Shown here in pieces: positions 28,101 to 36,265 of a DNA stretch of 64,000 nucleotides. Position 1 is the stretch's first letter; every line of letters begins with the position of its first letter. The DNA is taken from positions 930,001 to 994,000 of the forward strand of contig NC_016023.1 of NCBI RefSeq assembly GCF_000169195.2, read 5' to 3'. A program made the position numbers and the translations under genes. This DNA comes from Heyndrickxia coagulans 36D1. Lineage in GTDB: Bacteria > Bacillota > Bacilli > Bacillales > Bacillaceae_C. The notes under the pieces are model-generated. The model worked only from the letters and a program-made list of their open reading frames with translations, had not been told where the DNA came from and made no database searches.

Positions 28101-28570
28101 TCGACGCCGCCTTTTATGAGCCCGCAAGCCTGTTCCTGGTAAGCGGTTTTGAGCGCGTCAAAAGTAGTGCCGCCCGTGACGGAGAGCGTCTTTGTTGTCG
28201 GGCCCATCGAACCGGCGACAAACCGCGGCCGCTCGGGTGTGGAAAATTTTTTGGCAGCCTGCTTGGCGATGCGCGCAGCTTCGATGTTGATTTTTTCGGC
28301 AAAGTGCCCAAGGCCGTACTCGTTAAGGACGATGGACGTTGCGCCAAATGTGTTCGTTTCGATGATGTCGGCCCCCGCTTCGAGATATGCTTCATGGATC
28401 GAGCGGATTAGATCGGGCGCTGTGAGATTCAAGTATTCATTGCAGCCTTCGTATGCTTCGCCGCCAAAATCTGCCGCTGTGAGGTGTTGCTGCTGGATCA
28501 TCGTGCCCATCGCCCCGTCGAGAATGAGAATGCGGTTCGCAAGCTGCTGTTCAAATAACGTTTGCCCCAT
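25106..28570 (-). CDS. metH: Cobalamin-dependent methionine synthase
   Basis: 1154 residues. Transfers a methyl group from methyltetrahydrofolate via cobalamin to homocysteine. Homocysteine domain (about 1-300) with zinc ligands Cys227 in GLNCATG and Cys290/Cys291 in AGGCCGTTPAH; pterin domain (about 330-600, FVGERTNVIGSRKF); cobalamin cap and Rossmann domain with GDVHDIG, His724 being the lower ligand; C-terminal reactivation domain ending with QRYSFGYPACPNLEDQ, which binds SAM. Start at 28570 because AAAGGGGGAA sits six bases upstream; a longer frame of 72 extra residues has no family support. It lies 260 bp downstream of yitJ, presumably on the same S-box-controlled transcript. Confidence 0.96.
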   Translation of the reverse strand: MGQTLFEQQLANRILILDGAMGTMIQQQHLTAADFGGEAYEGCNEYLNLTAPDLIRSIHEAYLEAGADIIETNTFGATSIVLNEYGLGHFAEKINIEAARIAKQAAKKFSTPERPRFVAGSMGPTTKTLSVTGGTTFDALKTAYQEQACGLIKGGVDVLLLETSQDLLNVKAAFLGITDAFNETGKKLPLLISGTIEPMGTTLAGQNIEAFYISVEHMQPAAVGLNCATGPEFMADSIRTLAGLAKTAVSCYPNAGLPDEEGHYHETPESLAVKMKGFAEKGWLNIAGGCCGTTPAHIKALNEALAGLPPRQPAKQEHHAVSGIEPFIYDDPSTRPIFVGERTNVIGSRKFRRLIAEGKWEEASEIARTQVKNGAQIIDICLADPDRDEISDMENFISIAVKKVKVPFMIDSTDENVIEKAFTYCQGKSIVNSINLENGTERFEKVVPLLKKYGGAVVVGTIDEEGMAVTAERKLEIARRSYDLLVDTYGLNPRDLIFDPLVFPAGTGDKQYFGAAKETVEGIRLIKEAMPECQTILGVSNVSFGLPPAGREVLNSVFLYHCTKAGLDYAIVNTEKLERFASIPEENVKMAEKLLFETSDEALAAFTEYYRGKVQEKKAPKSTMTLAERLANYVVEGTKEGLIPDLEQALKEYPDPLAIINGPLMDGMAEVGRLFNDNQLIVAEVLQSAEVMKASVAFLEPFMEKNETSTKGKVLLATVKGDVHDIGKNLVDIILSNNGYKVVDLGIKVAPADLIHAVRKEKPDVIGLSGLLVKSAQQMVVTAQDLREAGIRQPILVGGAALSRKFTVNKIAPQYEGLVLYAKDAMEGLTLANKLQDESERSSLETELANQRSGGTRVAAVNAGGAPVATLPRRSSVSPDALVYQPADLKRHVLRNYPLAHIEPYVNMQMLLGHHLGLKGRVEKLLAEGDERALKLKQQVDELREWVMKEKLLQPSAVYQFFPAQSDGNTLIVYEPAGEPGTLDLKSLSVLERFTFPRQAKPPYLCLADYVRSVDSGVVDYVCMFAVVAGKNIRHHARYLKEAGEYFKSHALQALALETAEGFAERLHELIRGQWGFPDPADFTMQQRFAAKYQGQRYSFGYPACPNLEDQAKLFKLLQPQKIGLHLTEGYMMEPEAAVTALVFSHPEARYFAV

Positions 28571-28830
28571 GAAAAATTCCCCCTTTGGTTGTACGTTTGG
28601 TATTGAGATTGCGGCGTACGGCAGCATTTGGTGCCTGGTTGGGCCGCGTTCCGGATGCTGGCGGCACCGGTGCCACTTTTGATTGAGTTTAAAGTGCATG
28701 CATCTCGCCGGGGCTGAAGCCGGCCAAGGTTTCGTTTTGCCTTCTTGAGCTCTTTTCTTAATCTTGCAATTGGACAGTGCTATCAAAGTTTCACTTTAAT
28801 GAATCCGCCTGTACTTTTTTCGTTGCAGTC

Positions 28831-30666
28831 TCAGACAATGCCTGCGCCTTGCACTGCTGTTTTTTCGTGGATATAGCGCGTGCATTCCACCGTCAGTTCG
28901 TAGCGTTCGAGCGGCGTAATTAAGTAAATGCCGTTGAAATAGCCGAGGGCCGCGTCGATCAGGGTACGGCTGATCGCAAGGCTTTCTTCACGCGCTTTCG
29001 CAGGGTCGCCATTTGTTTTTTCCATCGCCGCCAAAATTTCATCCGTCAGTTTGATGCCCGGCACTTCATTGTGCAGAAAGACCGCGTTCCGGTAGCTGGT
29101 AAGCGGCATAATGCCAAGATAGATCGGCGCGTCCAAATGCTTCGTTGCTTCATGGATTTGCTCGATTTTTTCCGTGCTGAACACAGGCTGGGTGATAAAA
29201 TAATCGGCACCGTGGCGGATTTTGCGCTCCAACCTCCCGACCGTTTTATCAAGATTGCGGACGTTCGGGTTAAATGCAGCCGCGACGGAAAAATTCGTTT
29301 TCCTGTGAAGCGATTTGCCGGAATGGGAAATGCCATCATTGAATTGCTTGATCATTGCGATCAGTTCCATGGATGACAAATCGTATACGCTCGTCGCTCC
29401 CGGGAAGTCGCCGATTTTTGTCGGATCCCCCGTGATGGCAAGCACCTGGTCAATCCCGAGCGCAGCAAGGCCCATTAAGTGCGACTGCAGCCCGATCAAA
29501 TTACGATCACGGCATGTAATATGAACAAGCGGCCGGATGCCATGTTTCTCTTTTAAAATTGAAGCAATCGCTGTGTTGCTGATGCGCGGGCTTGCAAGCG
29601 AGTTGTCGGCCATTGTCAAGGCATCGATGCCGGCGTCGTGCAGCGCTTTTGCCCCTTCAAAAAAGCGGGCCGTGTTCAGAGTTTTCGGCGTATCCAATTC
29701 GACAATGACAGAGCGGCGCTTTTTTACGATTTCATGCAACGGTGGTTCGTGCTGCGCCGGGGCGGCTGCGATTTCAATTTTCGGTGGGCGGACCGTTTTT
29801 TCTGTGACAGGCAAAAGCCCCTGCACCCCGTCTGCGATTGCTTTGATGTGAGCTGGGGTCGTGCCGCAGCAGCCGCCGATCAGGCGCACACCCTGTTCGA
29901 CCAGTTTTTCGGCGCATGTTTTAAAATAATCGGCGTTATTTGTGAACGTGAACCGGCCTTCCTCGTAATCTAAAAGACTCGCATTCGGGTATGCGGACAA
30001 AAAGGCACGCTTCGGTATCGGGATTTCTTCGAACGCCTGGATCATGTGGTGCGGGCCGAGCCGGCAGTTTAGGCCGGTCACATCAGCGCCGCGGTTTTCA
30101 AGTTCCTTGAAAGCATCGCGGACCGGGGTTCCGTTTTGGAGCACGCCCGGTTCGATAAGCGAGAACTGGGCGATGACCGGGACATCCGCTTCTTTTTTCG
30201 CAATGTCTACGACCGTATACAGTTCTTCCGCGTCAAAATACGTTTCCAAAAGCAGGGCATCAACTCCTTCGTTCAGGAGGTGAAAAATCTGCTCGCGGAA
30301 CGTACGCTTGATTTCGGCAAGTGTTGCTTCGGTTTTGCGCTGGCCGCGGATGCCGCCGACCGTGCCGAGTATAAATGTGTCACGGTTTGCCGCTTCTTTT
30401 GCGATCTGGACAGCCGCTTTGTTGATATCTTTTACTTTTTCTTCCAGGCCATACTGTGCCAGCTTGATATAGTTGGCGCTGTACGTGTTTGTCTGGATGA
30501 CCGATGCGCCTGCTTCGATATAGGCGCGGTGGATCGCGTGGATGTCTTCCGGATGGGTCAGGTTGAATGACTCATAACATGTGTCGGCGCCGTATGCATA
30601 TAGCAGTGTCCCCATTGCCCCGTCTGCAACAAGGATGCGGTTTTTTAACGTTTCGAGAAGGTTCAA
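28831..30666 (-). CDS. yitJ: Bifunctional homocysteine S-methyltransferase / methylenetetrahydrofolate reductase
   Basis: 611 residues. N-terminal homocysteine methyltransferase (RILVADGAMGTLLYAYG; zinc cysteines in IGGCCGTTPAH near residue 275) fused to a C-terminal FAD-dependent MTHFR (from about 320: VELDTPKTLNTARFFEG, ALTMADNSLASPRI, VLAITGDPTKIGDFPG). It supplies methyltetrahydrofolate to MetH. The TTG at 30666 is chosen: AGGGAG lies nine bases upstream and the protein then begins like its relatives; the longer frame reads into the riboswitch terminator. Expression is set by the SAM riboswitch directly upstream. Confidence 0.95.
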   Translation of the reverse strand: MNLLETLKNRILVADGAMGTLLYAYGADTCYESFNLTHPEDIHAIHRAYIEAGASVIQTNTYSANYIKLAQYGLEEKVKDINKAAVQIAKEAANRDTFILGTVGGIRGQRKTEATLAEIKRTFREQIFHLLNEGVDALLLETYFDAEELYTVVDIAKKEADVPVIAQFSLIEPGVLQNGTPVRDAFKELENRGADVTGLNCRLGPHHMIQAFEEIPIPKRAFLSAYPNASLLDYEEGRFTFTNNADYFKTCAEKLVEQGVRLIGGCCGTTPAHIKAIADGVQGLLPVTEKTVRPPKIEIAAAPAQHEPPLHEIVKKRRSVIVELDTPKTLNTARFFEGAKALHDAGIDALTMADNSLASPRISNTAIASILKEKHGIRPLVHITCRDRNLIGLQSHLMGLAALGIDQVLAITGDPTKIGDFPGATSVYDLSSMELIAMIKQFNDGISHSGKSLHRKTNFSVAAAFNPNVRNLDKTVGRLERKIRHGADYFITQPVFSTEKIEQIHEATKHLDAPIYLGIMPLTSYRNAVFLHNEVPGIKLTDEILAAMEKTNGDPAKAREESLAISRTLIDAALGYFNGIYLITPLERYELTVECTRYIHEKTAVQGAGIV

Positions 30667-30689
30667 ATTTTTACACTCCCTTTGAATGA

Positions 30690-30835
30690 TATGAAAAAAG
30701 CCTCCCAGAAAAGGAGGCAAGATGACAACATTCTCCTTATCTTTTCAGGTATACCTGTTGGATTTAGCACCGTGCCGTATGGGCTGGTTGCTGAGGTTTC
30801 ATCGGGCCAAGTCCCTCCGCCTCTCTTGATAAGGC
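30690..30835 (-). promoter_or_regulatory. SAM-I (S-box) riboswitch with terminator, upstream of yitJ
   Basis: On the minus strand the aptamer runs from about 30833 to 30736. P1 is formed by CTTATC (30833-30828) and GATAAG (30741-30736); the conserved AGAGGCGGAGGGACT, GATGAAACCTCAGCAACC and GGTGCTAAATCC elements are all present. It is followed by the terminator GCCTCC (30705-30700) with GGAGGC (30718-30713) and a run of U. High SAM would fold the aptamer and end transcription before yitJ and metH. The elements match the class almost completely. Confidence 0.96.
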
Positions 30836-30956
30836 TATTCGATTGAACGTACTTAAAATTTTGACTTATTTATACTTTACACTTTGTCGGGTGACATGAC
30901 AAGGGGGAAATTGAAATTCATATTGGATGCGGTTTCGTCCCTTTTGTCTAATTGGC

Positions 30957-31532
30957 TTTCTTTTGTCTTTTTGAACTCTCCAAAAGGACAATTCGCCCCC
31001 GATCCGGCTCTCTTTTGTCTTTTTGAGCCATTCAAAAAGACAATTTGCTCTTGGTCCGGCTTTCTTTTGTCTTTTTGAACTCTCCAAAAGGACAATTCGC
31101 CCCTGATCCGGCTCTCTTTTGTCTTTTTGAGCCCTCCAAAAGGACAATTTGCTCCCGGTACGGCTCTCTTTTGTCTTTTTGAGCCATTCAAAAAGACAAT
31201 TTGCTCTTGGTCCGGCTTTCTTTTGTCTTTTTGAACTCTCCAAAAGGACAATTCGCCCCCGATCCGGCTCTCTTTTGTCTTTTTGAGCCATTCAAAAAGA
31301 CAATTTGCTCTTGGTCCGGCTTTCTTTTGTCTTTTTGAACTCTCCAAAAGGACAATTCGCCCCCGATCCGGCTCTCTTTTGTCTTTTTGAGCCCTCCAAA
31401 AGGACAATTCGCCCCTGATCCGACTCTCTTTTGTCTTTTTGAGCCATTCAAAAAGACAATTTGCTCTTGGTCCGGCTCTCTTTTGTCTTTTTGAGCTCTC
31501 CAAAAAGACAATTTGCTCCCGGTACGGCTTTC
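30957..31532 (+). repeat. Array 1: eleven 52-bp hairpin units
   Basis: Eleven units begin at 30961, 31013, 31065 and so on to 31481, each exactly 52 bp. Every unit carries TGTCTTTTTGA, a 5-nt loop, then a complementary arm ending GACA, and a 24-bp linker around CCGGCTCTC. Three subtypes can be told apart by loop and linker (loop ACTCT, GCCAT or GCCCT), and they partly alternate. Long frames through it on the minus strand encode KDKRE-type repeats, an artefact of the 52-bp period (three frames in rotation). It lies between the yitJ riboswitch and the 3' end of the LCP gene. Confidence 0.95.
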
Positions 31533-31540
31533 TGTCTGCA

Positions 31541-31567
31541 ACAAAAAAAAGAGCCGGAACCGGCCCC
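31541..31567 (-). terminator. Terminator of the LCP gene
   Basis: On the minus strand GGGCCG-GTTC-CGGCTC (31566-31551) is followed by eight T. It begins four bases past the stop codon. Confidence 0.85.
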
Positions 31568-31569
31568 TG

Positions 31570-32529
31570 TTATTCATCCAAAAACTGTTTGATGGCTTCT
31601 ATATTTTTTTCTTTGTCCACTTCGAGTGCGGCGCCGACGCCCGGATAGCTGACATTGGTATAGGTGCCGGCAACCGGTACGGTCATTGTTTTTACCTTGA
31701 GGTTGCCTCCGACGGCGTCTTTGGCGAGTGCAAGAATGTTCATTTTGCTCATGTTGGTGGCAATATACGGCTGGATGGTTCCGAGCAGTTTCGGTGCTTT
31801 GGCGATACCGTTCACGCTGAAAACTTCGGATTGGAGCGCTTTAAGCACTTTTTGCTGGCGGGCAACCCGGCCAAAGTCGCCTTGTGCGTCATGTCTGAAT
31901 CGTGCGTAGGCGAGCAATTGTTTCCCATGCATCAGCTGTTTTCCAGGATAAAGCGTCAAGCCGATGTTTTCCGACATTTTATGTTCCACGTTCATTTCAA
32001 TGCCTTGAGGCGCCAGGGTATCGACAATTTTAACAAAACCTTGGAAATCGACAAGTGCATAATATTGCACATCAATGTCAAAATTGGTTTTGAGTGTTTG
32101 ACGCAGCAATTCAACACCCTTTTTTTGATTCTTCAGATTGCCAAGATAATAGGCTGTGTTTATTTTATAGTTTCTATACCCCGGGATTTCGGCATAAATG
32201 TCACGCATAATCGAAATGAGCTTCACCTGGTTATTCTTCGGGTCATATTGGGCAATCATGATGGTATCGGTTCTTGAATCTTCTTGCCCGCGCCGATCAA
32301 TTCCGAGAAGGAGAATATTGGTGCGGCCATTTGCATCCTTTTTACCGTTAAATTCCAGATTGTCCATATTTAAGACATCATTCGGGTCTGTCTGATGAAC
32401 GCCAGCGTAGTATTGATAGGCTGTGTAACCCGCGCCGGCGACGATGAGCAGTAAAAAGAGCATAAGGAACACTCTGCGCCAGCGGACTCTTGACCGTTTT
32501 TTCTTTTTTTTCGCTACTCTTGACTCCAT
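31570..32529 (-). CDS. LytR-CpsA-Psr family wall-polymer ligase
   Basis: 319 residues. A basic cytoplasmic N-terminus (KKKKKRSRVRWRR) and one membrane anchor (about 20-40) precede an extracytoplasmic LCP domain: NILLLGIDRRGQEDSRTDTI, ISIMRDIYAEIPG and YKINTAYYLG, then the later LAYARFRHDAQGDFGRVARQQ with the arginines that bind the pyrophosphate. LCP enzymes attach teichoic acids or capsular polysaccharide to peptidoglycan. The gene is monocistronic, with its own terminator, and could serve the EPS made from the cluster at 8-21 kb, although it is not linked to it. Array 1 starts just past its terminator. Confidence 0.93.
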   Translation of the reverse strand: MESRVAKKKKKRSRVRWRRVFLMLFLLLIVAGAGYTAYQYYAGVHQTDPNDVLNMDNLEFNGKKDANGRTNILLLGIDRRGQEDSRTDTIMIAQYDPKNNQVKLISIMRDIYAEIPGYRNYKINTAYYLGNLKNQKKGVELLRQTLKTNFDIDVQYYALVDFQGFVKIVDTLAPQGIEMNVEHKMSENIGLTLYPGKQLMHGKQLLAYARFRHDAQGDFGRVARQQKVLKALQSEVFSVNGIAKAPKLLGTIQPYIATNMSKMNILALAKDAVGGNLKVKTMTVPVAGTYTNVSYPGVGAALEVDKEKNIEAIKQFLDE

Positions 32530-32699
32530 AGAATCCCTCGTTTTAGTAGTCTGTCTTCATTATTATTATCTAAAAGCGGCAATTTGTCACGAAAATTTTG
32601 ATGAAATTTTGTTATTTTTGTCGAGATCATAATTTGTGGGGAATTTCACATAACTTTCATGCAAAGTTAAGGCGTTTTTTATTTTCCAGCGGTATATTG

Positions 32700-33063
32700 A
32701 TGTTTGTCATCAGGTAAGAGCTTTTGTTGGTTCGTCTGCTTTGTGCAGGCGTTTTTTTATAGCCGGGAGATGTGGGGTTTTAAGCATTTTTTAAGTTTCG
32801 GCAGGTATGCTTTTCTTTGCAAGAGAGATTACAACCTACTTTTTCATATGTCCCCTTTTTCGGCCGCCGCCCTTGAGCAGGCGATTTTTTCTGGGGGTAG
32901 TGGGCAAGCCTGCCTCTTTTTCTGAATCTCGGCCTATTAAGATTGTTTTAAGCTTCCGGCGTTATCCTTTTTCTTGTAATCAGGCAGATGCAAGTCCGGC
33001 TTGCTTTTTCATCCATGTTAACCCTCTTTTTTGGCCGTCTGCTTTGTGCAGGCGGTTTTTTTG
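32700..33063 (+). repeat. Gene-free region with three related terminator-like hairpins
   Basis: Between LCP and dedA (32530-33175) no gene is visible. Three similar elements occur: CGTCTGC-TTTGT-GCAGGCG plus seven T at 32733-32758; a degraded copy around 32866-32890 (GAGCAGGCGATTTTTT); and CCGTCTGC-TTTGT-GCAGGCGG plus seven T at 33035-33062. Each is preceded by about 100 bp of loosely similar sequence (GCAGG/GCAGAT, then TTGC..TTTTTCAT, then CCC..TTTTT), so the region looks like a three-fold duplication of a unit of about 150 bp ending in a terminator. Small RNA genes are possible. Confidence 0.6.
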
Positions 33064-33175
33064 GTTAAGGATTTTGAACAATTATAGCAGCTAATCCCCT
33101 CTGTATCTTTGATTTAGTGGGAGTTAGCCGCTCTTGGGATCCGAACCGCACTGTTTCCATTCTTCCCTCATCTAT

Positions 33176-33212
33176 GGAAAAAGCCCGGCCCCCTAAATAG
33201 AGGGTCAGGCTT
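33176..33212 (-). terminator. Terminator of the dedA operon
   Basis: On the minus strand AAGCCTGACCC pairs (with G-U pairs) with GGGCCGGGCTT and is followed by TTTCC; it begins inside the last codons of the DedA gene. Confidence 0.75.
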
Positions 33213-33804
33213 TTTTTTTCTTGCGGTACATCGAGTAAGCGATATAAAGCACAATGATGATGATCGCGATAATGGTAACCGGCTTGACATAAGGAGCCGC
33301 GACGTCATCAATTTGTGCCCAGTTTGATGCGAGACGTTCACCGAGAAAGATAAACAGCACCGCCCACGGAATGGTCGCAAGCAGCGTGAAAAAAATGAAC
33401 TTGAAATACGACATTTTGGCAATGCCGGCCGGGATCGAAATGGCCTGGCGGATGACCGGGATGAATCGGCCCGTAAAAATAACACCGGCGCCGTACTTGT
33501 TGAACCATTCTTCCGCGACATCGAGATGCCTTTCGTGAATCAGCAAATATTTGCCGTACTTTAGCAAGAACGGGCGCCCACCGTATGCACCGATCCAGTA
33601 TAAAATCAGTTGGGCAATCAAAATGCCAAGTGTGCCCGCTGCAATGGCGCCGAAATAATTGATCTCTCCCCGGGAAATTAAATAGCCGGCATAGGCAAGG
33701 ACAATCTCGCTCGGGATAATCTCAATCGCAAGCCCGATCGCAACACCGAAGTAACCCAGATCAGCGAGTGCTGTTAAAATTTGTGTGACAAAGTCTGAGA
33801 ACAT
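33205..33804 (-). CDS. DedA (VTT) family membrane protein
   Basis: 199 residues with about five hydrophobic segments. Conserved DedA features: IEIIPSEIVLAYAGYL near residue 30, then a re-entrant region ending in the FTGRFIPVIRQAISIPAGIAKM block that carries the essential arginines and the G/P-rich motif. DedA proteins act as lipid scramblases or transporters (in Bacillus, recycling of undecaprenyl phosphate or phosphatidylethanolamine translocation). It follows the DedA-PAP2 gene by about 30 bp on the same strand, so the two probably share a transcript ending at the hairpin overlapping its stop codon. Confidence 0.92.
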   Translation of the reverse strand: MFSDFVTQILTALADLGYFGVAIGLAIEIIPSEIVLAYAGYLISRGEINYFGAIAAGTLGILIAQLILYWIGAYGGRPFLLKYGKYLLIHERHLDVAEEWFNKYGAGVIFTGRFIPVIRQAISIPAGIAKMSYFKFIFFTLLATIPWAVLFIFLGERLASNWAQIDDVAAPYVKPVTIIAIIIIVLYIAYSMYRKKKKA

Positions 33805-33835
33805 GTTTCCCCTCCAACATTTGCTTTCTTATCCA

Positions 33836-35110
33836 TCATATCATACGGAAAATTTCCAGCAATAAAATATTTAAGCCAAGCCAGACGCCGCCGAATACGT
33901 AACCGCCCGCAATGTTGCTCGGGATTTCAAGGCCGAAATAAATATGGCTGACAGCTGCGAACAACAGAACAGCTAAAAGAAGTACATCCATAAACGTATG
34001 GACCCAAAACATCTCAGCGTGCCGGACAACGAGATATGTAAAATAGCCGTAAATGATCAGAATCATCATCGCCTGGTCGCTCGGAAATGAGAAGACAAAG
34101 TGGGAAAACGTCGGAATTTCCGTTTCCGACATCCGGTGGAACACTTCATGCAGCACATTTTGATACAGTTCCCCGCCGATTGTAACAAGCAGCATAATCA
34201 AAAATTCGTGCGTGCGATCTTTGCCTTTCCAAATGATCCAAAGAACCGTCAACACCATGACGAGAATGAGCGCCTGCCGCGAGCTGAGCGCCAGCATCCC
34301 TTTCATGACGCCTGCCCAATGGTGTTTGAACAAAAGCGATACGATTAAAGAGGTCACCTCGTTAAAGTCACTGAAATCTTCGCTGAAAAGGTTTTGAATC
34401 ATTGTGATCATTAACACAATCAAAAACAATGTCACCAGCGTGGTGCCGATGATCACAAACTCGGCGCGGACCCGGCTGCGGAAAATCATGAAAACGCGCC
34501 GGAGCACCGCCATCATCGCCCAGAAAATCTGCTTATGGAAATAGCGGAACACATAATACGCGATGATTAAACCGGCGCTTACAATACCGCCTATGACGAG
34601 ATATTTTTTGACCGCTTCGTGAAACTGCTCCCACTGCGGGCCAAGCAGCTTCCCGAGGGAAATAAACGTGCTTGTCCAAATCAAAGCGCCGGAATAGGCA
34701 AAAGTGGCAAATGACCGGAATGGCAGTTTCGTAATTCCGGAAAAATAGCCGGTGATGTGGCGGACACCTGGTATAAAATACGCGACGATAAGCAATTTAT
34801 TCCCATATTTATTAAACCAGCGCGATGTTTTTTCAAGCTGGGACGGGCCGAGATGGATAAAATGGCCGTATTTATGTAAAAACGGGCCGCCGAGCCGCTG
34901 CCCGATAAAATAGGCCGTTGTCATGCCGACAGATGTACCGGTGGCGGCAATGAGAATGCTCAAGATCCAGTTGAGCTGCCCCTGGTGCACCATATAACCG
35001 GCATAGCTCATCAGCACTTCGCCTGGAAGCGGAACTGCAATCATTTCGAGCAAAAGTGCCAAAAGCAGCACAATATATCCATATTGATCGACGTATGATG
35101 TCACTGACAT
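33836..35110 (-). CDS. DedA domain fused to a degenerate PAP2-like domain
   Basis: 424 residues. The N-terminal half is a complete DedA/VTT domain (LEMIAVPLPGEVLMSYAGYM; YFIPGVRHITGYFSGI). The C-terminal half has PAP2 phosphatase topology, but each catalytic motif is altered: PSGH reads PSDQ (in FSFPSDQAM) and SR-x5-H-x3-D reads SHIYFGLEIPSN, so Arg, His and Asp are His, Glu and Asn. A KxxxxxxRP motif is not recognisable before it. The fold may thus be kept for lipid binding rather than hydrolysis. The ATG at 35110 is chosen for the AGAGAGGGA site upstream; a start nine codons earlier is less likely. Confidence 0.88.
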   Translation of the reverse strand: MSVTSYVDQYGYIVLLLALLLEMIAVPLPGEVLMSYAGYMVHQGQLNWILSILIAATGTSVGMTTAYFIGQRLGGPFLHKYGHFIHLGPSQLEKTSRWFNKYGNKLLIVAYFIPGVRHITGYFSGITKLPFRSFATFAYSGALIWTSTFISLGKLLGPQWEQFHEAVKKYLVIGGIVSAGLIIAYYVFRYFHKQIFWAMMAVLRRVFMIFRSRVRAEFVIIGTTLVTLFLIVLMITMIQNLFSEDFSDFNEVTSLIVSLLFKHHWAGVMKGMLALSSRQALILVMVLTVLWIIWKGKDRTHEFLIMLLVTIGGELYQNVLHEVFHRMSETEIPTFSHFVFSFPSDQAMMILIIYGYFTYLVVRHAEMFWVHTFMDVLLLAVLLFAAVSHIYFGLEIPSNIAGGYVFGGVWLGLNILLLEIFRMI

Positions 35111-35825
35111 TTGTATCCCTCTCTTAAACGGCGTCAATAAAAACGACCGCTTTTGTTTGCATAAAGTTCACTCTTCTTACAGCCATTTTCGGGCATGAGG
35201 ATGGGTTTGTCAAAAAGGTTAAAACTTGATATTTGTCAATTTTATGATAGGCACTTTGCAGGGAACCATCCAGGTTTAAAACCAGCTTCTTTCCCGGACC
35301 CAGCGTGTTCCCGCACCCGTTTTTCGTTAAGTTAAGAATCACGTTTTCTGCTTTCGGCTGCTGTATAAGTTGAACTAAACATTCCTACTTCTGTATGTGT
35401 AGCCATCGTAATTGATTTTAACGCGAAAAATTTAGGTTCATTTTATATATTCACCAGGCTTTGGGGAGTTTTTTACATGAGGCTTATTGTTTCGGTTTCC
35501 GTATTTTGCCAGGGAACATTCAAGATTCAGTATTTATTTTACCCGCTTTCGGCCATGATACTTCACCCGTCTCCGTATGGTTTTTACACCTGTAAATTTT
35601 ATTTGAGATTTGGAAGGTTCACGACTTCCCTGTTGTGATGGCCCAGGGAAAATTTTACAGTTGTGGGTGAACGGGGATTAGAAGAGGGCGTGAATGATCA
35701 AGTCCATTTTAACGGATTTATGAAAGAAGTCTCCCATCCTCATGGCCAAAGAGCAGGTGGGAGATCATTTCAAGCATTCGCCTGACTGAATCGCAATGGT
35801 AACTACGCCCAATCACTGTCTGCCT
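35111..35825. other. Gene-free 715-bp spacer
   Basis: No convincing gene. A hairpin, TCTCCCATCC (about 35731) with GGTGGGAGA (about 35757), lies near its left-hand gene end, with no T-run, roughly 60 bp after the stop of the small membrane protein read on the minus strand. The promoter of the DedA pair should lie just above 35120 on the minus strand. Confidence 0.4.
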
Positions 35826-36008
35826 TTAGGCTTGTGTGCCGGATTGCCTGTTTCCGCTGCGATTTGATTGCTGAAAATTTGAGAGCCATTTTTCCACGTT
35901 TCCATAAAACTTGTTCAAGGCATCTGCCGCTTTTTCACGGTTTTCTTTTGATTTGAAGTATTGGTAGCCGGCAAAGCCTACTGCTGTATAGAAAAGTAAT
36001 TTTTTCAC
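35826..36008 (-). CDS. Small membrane-anchored protein of unknown function
   Basis: 60 residues: one N-terminal hydrophobic segment (KLLFYTAVGFAGYQYF), then a charged helix (ENREKAADALNKFYGNVEKWL) and a polar Gln/Ser-rich tail. The layout resembles small YtxH/YrzQ-like proteins of Bacillaceae, which have no known biochemical role. The start is a GTG eight bases after GGGAGG, a strong site that supports a real gene. It stands alone on the minus strand. Confidence 0.7.
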   Translation of the reverse strand: MKKLLFYTAVGFAGYQYFKSKENREKAADALNKFYGNVEKWLSNFQQSNRSGNRQSGTQA

Positions 36009-36265
36009 CTTAAAAACCTCCCTTTCTTTACTCCCTTTATTTTATATGAAAATTCAATGGATTGGAAGAACTTTACCCAGCCAGGACGCATCGGAGCATT
36101 TTCCTTTTCGCTTTTTTATTTGGGGGCAGCACCGTTTCACTGTGCATTTCCTCTCATTTTCATTTTTTCGTCTTTATTTGGGGATTTTTTAGGGCCATTT
36201 CTGTCACGGGTTTGCCAGCTTTTTCAGCGAAGCACAGCAGTTCCACTGGACAGAGATTGTTAGCT

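Noticed and set aside
27293-28411. 372-residue plus-strand frame
   Set aside because: Antisense to metH, rich in Cys/Arg/Phe, no ribosome site; the metH frame is certain.
28571-28830. Cobalamin riboswitch or second S-box before metH
   Set aside because: No B12-box or S-box core could be found on the minus strand; only GC-rich sequence with a weak hairpin.
30957-31532. CRISPR array
   Set aside because: Linkers between hairpins are conserved rather than unique, unit length is constant at 52 bp including the linker, and no cas genes are present in the window.
30866-31577. Overlapping long minus-strand frames encoding KDKRE-type repeats
   Set aside because: The 52-bp unit lacks stops in several frames, so all frames look repetitive; 52 is not a multiple of 3, no ribosome site exists, and the DNA-level palindrome explains the conservation.
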